From the NCBI GenBank assembly GCA_002412545.1, contig DHVG01000010.1:1-15944 (forward strand): DNA of 15,944 nucleotides, given 5' to 3'. The notes below the pieces were generated by a model. It saw only the letters and a list, made by a program, of their open reading frames with translations. It was not told where the DNA came from and ran no database searches. Source of the DNA: Elusimicrobia bacterium UBA5214. Lineage in GTDB: Bacteria > Elusimicrobiota > UBA5214. Shown here one piece after another: positions 11,687 to 15,944 of this stretch. A program made the position numbers and the translations under genes. The first letter of the stretch is position 1. The number at the start of each line of letters is the position of its first letter.

Positions 11687-14195
11687 AAATATCTAAATTC
11701 TTTACTTCCAAGGCGTGGGTTTGGATAAAGACCCGGCGCGGTTCTACCGCATCACCCATCAGAGTGGTAAAAATACGGTCAGCAGCAACTGCATCTTCCA
11801 GTTTTACCTGGAGAAGTTTACGTTTTTCCGGTTCCATTGTCGTTTCCCAGAGTTGTTCCGGGTTCATCTCTCCAAGACCTTTATAGCGCTGAATCGTGGT
11901 GCCTTTTAAACCCAAATCTTTAACTTTATTGGTTAAGTCAAGAAAATCTTTAATTTCTATAAATTCGTTATTCACAGCTAAACGATAAACAATTTTCTCT
12001 TTTTCACTAACTCCCACCTCATCACTGGGCTGCCGACGAGGCATGTCTAAATCAAAATCAACTCCACTTAACCTTTTCACTAATTCTTCTAATTTAGACA
12101 GTTCCCATAAATCTTTCACTTCCGGACCCATTATTTCTTCCGCGGAAGTGATTTCTTCTTTCTCGGGCATTAATTCTTTGCCTACTCCGCCGAAGTGGCT
12201 ACGAAGGCTGGACTTTTTGTTTAAGTATTCGGCTTTAAATTTTTTCCATTCTTTATCGGTATAAATATATTGGGGACCACTCTCGGTATCAATCCGGTAA
12301 AGAGGCAATTTCCTCGTTTCGCCGCGCGGCGAGTCTTGCCGTAATTTAAGATATTCATCCCAAGTGATACCTTTCTTTAAGAGTTTTTTGCGCAGATTTT
12401 CAATTTCAATCAGCCAAGTAATAATATTTTTTAATTCTTTATCTTCGAAATCTTTGACTTTCTTTTCGTTACTCCATTTGCTTAAATTTACCCCGCTTAA
12501 ACCTTCCTCCAAGAGATAACGGTCAAGTTGTTCATCGGTCTCGAGATAGAATTCTTTTTTCCCTTTCTTCAGTTTATACAGCGGCGGACAGGCAATATAG
12601 ATGTTCCCGTTTTCCACTAAAGGCTGCATCTGGCGATAGAAAAAGGTCAAAAGCAGGGTGCGGATATGTGCACCGTCAATATCCGCATCGGTCATAATGA
12701 TAATTTTATGATATCTCAGTTTACTTAGGTCAAATTCTTCCTGCCCGATGCCGGTACCCACGGCAGTAATCAGGGTGCGAATTTCTTCGTTAGTCAGCAC
12801 TTTCATCAGCCGTGCCTTTTCTACATTAATAATTTTACCTCTTAAAGGAAGAATTGCCTGGAAACCGCGGTCACGTGCCTGTTTGGCACTACCGCCAGCA
12901 GATTCACCTTCAACGATATACATTTCGGTCTTAGCCGGGTCACGCTCAGAACAGTCAGCCAGTTTACCCGGTAAAGAAGCAGTATCCAATGCCCCTTTAC
13001 GCCGGGTAAGTTCACGCGCCTTTCGTGCTGCTTCTCTTGCTTCAGCAGCATTAATCACTTTCTCAACAATTTTGTTTGCGACTGGTGGATTTTCTTCAAA
13101 AAATGCTGAAAGAGAATCACCAACAACTGACTTAACAATTCCTTCTACTTCTGAGTTGCCTAATTTTGCTTTGGTCTGCCCTTCAAACTGTGGGTCTGGA
13201 AGTTTTACACTGATTACTGCGGTAAGTCCTTCGCGCACATCTTCGCCGCTAAGGTCAATTTCTTTACCTTTTAAGAGTTCATTCTTTTTTACATAATCGT
13301 TAATTACCCGGGTTAGAGCCGAACGGAAACCAGATAAATGTGTGCCACCTTCAGCGGTATGAATATTATTGGCAAAAGGGAAAACCTGTTCGGCATAACC
13401 GTCATTATACTGAAGCGCAACTTCTACATTATTCTCATCTTTATCTTTAGAAAAATAGATTGGTTTCGGATGAAGCACATTCTTGTTCGTATTCAAAAAT
13501 TGCACAAAAGAAACAATGCCTCCCTCATAACAAAAAGTGTGTTCTTTATCTTCACGTTCATCAATTAAGGTAATCCGTGTGCCAGCATTAAGGAAAGCAA
13601 GTTCGCGAAGACGATTGGATAGAGTTTCAAAACCAAAATTGATATTTTCAAAAACTTTTTTATCCGGTAAGAAGGTAACTTTTGTGCCGGTATCGTCAGT
13701 TTTACCACTAACCTTCAAAGCTGCGGTTGGTTTACCGTATTCATATCGCTGGAAATATATTTTCCCTTCACGGTAAACTTCTACTTCCAAAAATTCGGAT
13801 AAGGCATTGACTACCGAAATACCTACACCGTGCAGTCCACCGGAAACTTTGTAGACCTTACGGTCAAATTTACCACCGGAATGGAGAACGGTCATCACTA
13901 CTTCTAATGCGGGTTTCCCTTTAAGTTTAGGGTCTTTAACCTCTTTCACCGGGTCAACTGGTATCCCCCGTCCGTCATCAAGGACAGTTACTGAATTATC
14001 TGGGTGAATAGTAACATCAATGTTTTTACAATAACCGGCGAGCACTTCATCAATAGAATTATCTACCGCTTCATAGACAAGATGGTGTAATCCGGCAGCA
14101 CCAGTTGAGCCAATATACATTGCTGGACGGCGGCGGACTGCCTCCAGTCCTTCTAAAACTTGAATTTGTGAAGCATCGTAAGCTTGTTCAGGCAT
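11685..14195 (-). CDS. gyrB: DNA gyrase subunit B, long form
   Basis: The 836-residue product has the full GyrB layout. The GHKL ATPase domain carries E42 and N46 (YEAVDNSIDE), D73 (VLDDGRGIPVD) and GGLHGVGISVVNALS, matching E. coli numbering. The transducer domain follows. The TOPRIM domain has E429 in VEGESAGGSAKQARDRGF and the acidic pair in MTDADIDGAH. The GyrA-binding tail holds QRYKGLGEMNPEQLWETTM from residue 769. About 200 residues separate YIACPPLYK (near 536) from that tail, so this is the long form with an insertion beside TOPRIM, as in E. coli, rather than the short form of about 640 residues. It drives ATP-dependent supercoiling with GyrA. The ATG at 14195 has an AAGGAA Shine-Dalgarno and lies 10 bp from the dciA-like stop, so the genes are co-transcribed. 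Confidence 0.98.
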   Translation of the reverse strand: MPEQAYDASQIQVLEGLEAVRRRPAMYIGSTGAAGLHHLVYEAVDNSIDEVLAGYCKNIDVTIHPDNSVTVLDDGRGIPVDPVKEVKDPKLKGKPALEVVMTVLHSGGKFDRKVYKVSGGLHGVGISVVNALSEFLEVEVYREGKIYFQRYEYGKPTAALKVSGKTDDTGTKVTFLPDKKVFENINFGFETLSNRLRELAFLNAGTRITLIDEREDKEHTFCYEGGIVSFVQFLNTNKNVLHPKPIYFSKDKDENNVEVALQYNDGYAEQVFPFANNIHTAEGGTHLSGFRSALTRVINDYVKKNELLKGKEIDLSGEDVREGLTAVISVKLPDPQFEGQTKAKLGNSEVEGIVKSVVGDSLSAFFEENPPVANKIVEKVINAAEAREAARKARELTRRKGALDTASLPGKLADCSERDPAKTEMYIVEGESAGGSAKQARDRGFQAILPLRGKIINVEKARLMKVLTNEEIRTLITAVGTGIGQEEFDLSKLRYHKIIIMTDADIDGAHIRTLLLTFFYRQMQPLVENGNIYIACPPLYKLKKGKKEFYLETDEQLDRYLLEEGLSGVNLSKWSNEKKVKDFEDKELKNIITWLIEIENLRKKLLKKGITWDEYLKLRQDSPRGETRKLPLYRIDTESGPQYIYTDKEWKKFKAEYLNKKSSLRSHFGGVGKELMPEKEEITSAEEIMGPEVKDLWELSKLEELVKRLSGVDFDLDMPRRQPSDEVGVSEKEKIVYRLAVNNEFIEIKDFLDLTNKVKDLGLKGTTIQRYKGLGEMNPEQLWETTMEPEKRKLLQVKLEDAVAADRIFTTLMGDAVEPRRVFIQTHALEVKNLDI

Positions 14196-14205
14196 TTTTT
14201 TTCCT

Positions 14206-14514
14206 TTATTTTTTATAATTTCTCAAGGGATGAAAATGTATACCTTTGAGGTAATTATCTTTTACTTCGCTTTTACCAATTTTCTTATTCAGTTGTTGAA
14301 TAATTTTATCTTTTCTTAAGAAAAATTCTTGTAAGACAACCGGTGAGTCAACTTCTACTTCCAGATATCCACCTTTTATCCCCAAAAGATGGCTATGTTT
14401 AATTAGATTACCAATCTCAATTTCCCATAATTGATAAATCTTCTCAGTTCTCTCTCCAAGCGTGAACTTGTTCAAGTAACGAGCAAGAATATCTTTCAGG
14501 ATAATCAATTTCAT
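14206..14514 (-). CDS. DciA-like protein (DUF721), replicative helicase loader
   Basis: The 102-residue product has the single DUF721 domain: LWEIEIGNLIKHSHLLGIKGGYLEVEV, then SPVVLQEFFLRKDKIIQQLNKKI and a short basic end. DciA proteins bind DnaB in bacteria lacking DnaC-type loaders and help place it at origins. Position between dnaN and gyrB is the usual setting of this family, and the size suits a minimal DciA. The next gene, gyrB, starts 10 bp downstream. Upstream, 90 bp separate it from dnaN; that gap is filled by a palindromic repeat. No Shine-Dalgarno is clear in this gap: the bases just before the ATG at 14514 are part of the repeat, so translation signals may come from it. recF is not present here. 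Confidence 0.85.
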   Translation of the reverse strand: MKLIILKDILARYLNKFTLGERTEKIYQLWEIEIGNLIKHSHLLGIKGGYLEVEVDSPVVLQEFFLRKDKIIQQLNKKIGKSEVKDNYLKGIHFHPLRNYKK

Positions 14515-14517
14515 TTT

Positions 14518-14598
14518 AGTCCGTTACGTCCGTTTAGTCGGTTAGTTCCGTTAGGTCCGTTAACGGTCTAAACCGACCAAACGGAAATAACGGATTAA
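14518..14598. repeat. Palindromic TCCGTT repeat cluster between dnaN and dciA
   Basis: Five TCCGTT/TCGGTT units (14519-14561) face their complements (AACGG, AAACCGACC, AAACGGA, TAACGGA; 14562-14595). TCCGTTTAGTCGGTTAG (14529-14545) pairs with 14568-14585, and CCGTTAACGG (14557-14566) is a perfect palindrome at the centre. It could form a long cruciform or RNA hairpin between two co-directional genes. Confidence 0.8.
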
Positions 14599-14604
14599 CG
14601 AAAT

Positions 14605-15786
14605 TCATTCAATACGCATTGGCATCAGCACGCAAAGATGTTCTTCCCGAAGGTCATGGTCTACCGATTTATCTTTAAAGGGACGAAGTAAACCGGGATT
14701 AAGTGGAGCGGTAAATTCAAAAAATACTTCTTCGCTGTCCATTGCTTTCAATGCGTCCAAGATATAGACCGGATTGAAAGCAATTTCAAAAGGATTACCT
14801 TGATATTCAATAACCATTTCTTCTTCTGCTTCTCCGATACCCGGGGAAATGCAACTTGTTTTGAGTTTATTATTACTTAGGCTATATTTGACTGAACCGC
14901 CTTTTTCACTGACTAAAAGAGAAACACGTTTTGTCACTTGAAGAAAATCTTTAGTATTAAGTTTAAGTCTAATATTATAACTTTTGGGGATAACCTGTTC
15001 ATAATTTGGGAAAGTCCCTTCAATAAGACGAGAAATAAGAATTGTATCTTTGATTTTAAATCCAACTTGATTTTCAGTGATACTTACTAATATGTTTTCT
15101 TCATTATTCCCAGCAAGGAGGTCGATAAGTTTAGCAACTGTTTTCGTCGGGATGATTACCTGCATTCCGTTAGTCCGTTGCCCGGTTGGTACATCCAAGG
15201 TAGTTTTAATATAAGCTAAACGTCGTCCATCAGTAGCAACCATTGAGACAGTTGTTGCTCTTTTTTCAGTTTCTTTCTCGCGATCTGCTTTGGGTTGTGG
15301 AGGAATAGCAAAAAACACACCATTTAAGACATACCTCGTTTCATCAGTAGAAACTGCGAAAGAAGTCTTTTTAAGCATCTTTTGTAAGATAATTTGGGGT
15401 ATGGTTATTGCTCTTTCTTCTTTAAACTCGGGTAATAAAGGATAGTCTTCTTTAGGTAAACCATTAATTAGAAAATGAGAATTAGCACAAGTAATTCTGA
15501 TTCGATTTGATTCATCAGCTTGAATTTCAATTTTTGCATCAGGTAATTCGCGAATGATTTCAGCAAATTTTTTTGCGGGGATAGTAACTTGACCAGTTTT
15601 TACAACTTGTCCAGTTACGGATGTGCGAATACCAACCTCTAAATCAGTAGAAGTAAGTTTAATTATTCCTTTTTCTGAGTCAACTAAAAAATTGGACAAT
15701 ATAGGTAAAGTGGTTTTTGGCGAAACCGCAAGTTGGATAACATTAACTCCTTGTAGTAATTCAGTTTTAGAACAAATAATTCTCAT
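14605..15786 (-). CDS. dnaN: DNA polymerase III beta subunit (sliding clamp)
   Basis: The 393-residue product has the three-domain clamp layout. The first domain begins MRIICSKTELLQGVNVIQLAVSPKTTLPIL and has TSTDLEVGI. The second carries the SFAVSTDETRYVLNGV and VATDGRRLAYIKT motifs. The third holds LIEGTFPNYEQVIP and ends CVLMPMRIE, close to the usual PMR-L end. It is slightly longer than the common 366-380 residues because of a charged insert (about 161-178, PPQPKADREKETEKRAT) in a loop of the second domain. The dimeric ring tethers DNA polymerase to DNA. AAGGAGG at 15799-15805 is a strong Shine-Dalgarno 12 bp before the ATG. It is first in a run with dciA and gyrB; dnaA would be expected beyond the right edge. 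Confidence 0.97.
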   Translation of the reverse strand: MRIICSKTELLQGVNVIQLAVSPKTTLPILSNFLVDSEKGIIKLTSTDLEVGIRTSVTGQVVKTGQVTIPAKKFAEIIRELPDAKIEIQADESNRIRITCANSHFLINGLPKEDYPLLPEFKEERAITIPQIILQKMLKKTSFAVSTDETRYVLNGVFFAIPPQPKADREKETEKRATTVSMVATDGRRLAYIKTTLDVPTGQRTNGMQVIIPTKTVAKLIDLLAGNNEENILVSITENQVGFKIKDTILISRLIEGTFPNYEQVIPKSYNIRLKLNTKDFLQVTKRVSLLVSEKGGSVKYSLSNNKLKTSCISPGIGEAEEEMVIEYQGNPFEIAFNPVYILDALKAMDSEEVFFEFTAPLNPGLLRPFKDKSVDHDLREEHLCVLMPMRIE

Positions 15787-15810
15787 TTTGTTTAGCTTCC
15801 TCCTTCTTTG

Positions 15811-15944
15811 TAAATTTTAAATTTAATTTTTAATTGGTGTGATAGAAACGTTTAATTACAATTAAGACAATTAATAATTCTTATTTCTTTTAGGACTTTA
15901 TTCTTATTATATCTTGTGGAAATGTTTTTTATTAACATTTCCAC
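15811..15944 (-). promoter_or_regulatory. AT-rich dnaN leader with a -10 element and an 11-bp inverted repeat
   Basis: GTGGAAATGTT (15916-15926) and AACATTTCCAC (15934-15944) are a perfect inverted pair with a 7-nt AT spacer, cut by the window edge. On the minus strand a TATAAT (15906-15911) follows, with a weak TTAATA about 18 bp upstream inside the repeat, so the repeat would overlap a dnaN promoter. TGTGGAAAT (15915-15923) differs at two positions from a DnaA box (as ATTTCCACA against TTATCCACA). The rest, to 15811, is very AT-rich. A DnaA-controlled promoter or origin edge is possible but unproven. Confidence 0.45.

Noticed and set aside
12748..13296. 182-residue plus-strand ORF inside gyrB
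   Set aside because: Antisense shadow of the highly conserved TOPRIM region; Ser/Arg/Pro-rich with no recognisable motif.
1..15944. tRNA or rRNA genes and riboswitches
   Set aside because: No cloverleaf with TTC-type T-arm, no rRNA signature and no recognisable riboswitch core was found on reading both strands; a covariance-model scan would be needed to exclude them fully.

Overview
The window is a low-GC stretch of a bacterial chromosome carrying replication genes: dnaN, a dciA-like helicase-loader gene and gyrB in a row on the minus strand at the right, and gyrA plus an archease gene on the minus strand further left. dnaA is not in view; it would normally lie beyond the right edge. A secreted CsgG-like protein, a SurA-type chaperone domain and a GyrB with the long insertion near the TOPRIM domain point to a diderm (Gram-negative type) bacterium, probably from a poorly sampled lineage. 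I cannot name the phylum from sequence alone.

Left to right. 1-892 (+): the tail of a two-component locus, a PAS histidine kinase that has lost its ATPase domain, then an intact receiver-only response regulator. 981-1455 (-): a RelE/ParE-like toxin and its antitoxin. 1674-4664 (-): archease and gyrA. 4766-5622 (-): an AbiEii-type nucleotidyltransferase and its small upstream partner, overlapping by 73 bp. 5690-7165 (-): a MITE-like palindrome, a small nuclease-like gene, an unusual hairpin plus 5-nt-periodic repeat array, and an unrecognised gene that resembles phage-borne proteins. 7252-8620 (+): a nested palindrome, then a CsgG-like domain and a SurA N-terminal domain in the same frame, separated only by one TAA codon. 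8621-11468 (-): a papain-like 500-residue unknown protein with its own terminator, a small orphan ORF and a zinc-ribbon protein. 11529-15944 (-): a 15-codon archease remnant, gyrB, dciA, dnaN, and an AT-rich upstream region with a perfect 11-bp inverted repeat.

The replication genes look conserved and intact, but about 7 kb of accessory material separates gyrB from gyrA, and an archease 3' scrap lies downstream of gyrB. recF, often found between dnaN and gyrB, is absent.

The most unusual feature is the density of structured repeats. There are at least four families: ATTCGTG units that form the ends of gyrA, archease and gyrB; a palindromic TCCGTT cluster between dnaN and dciA; a dispersed AAAAAACCGC...GCGGT terminator module (five copies); and a CCNNA pentamer array with 23-bp hairpins at 6268-6480. 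The pentamer array is the best candidate here for something undescribed.
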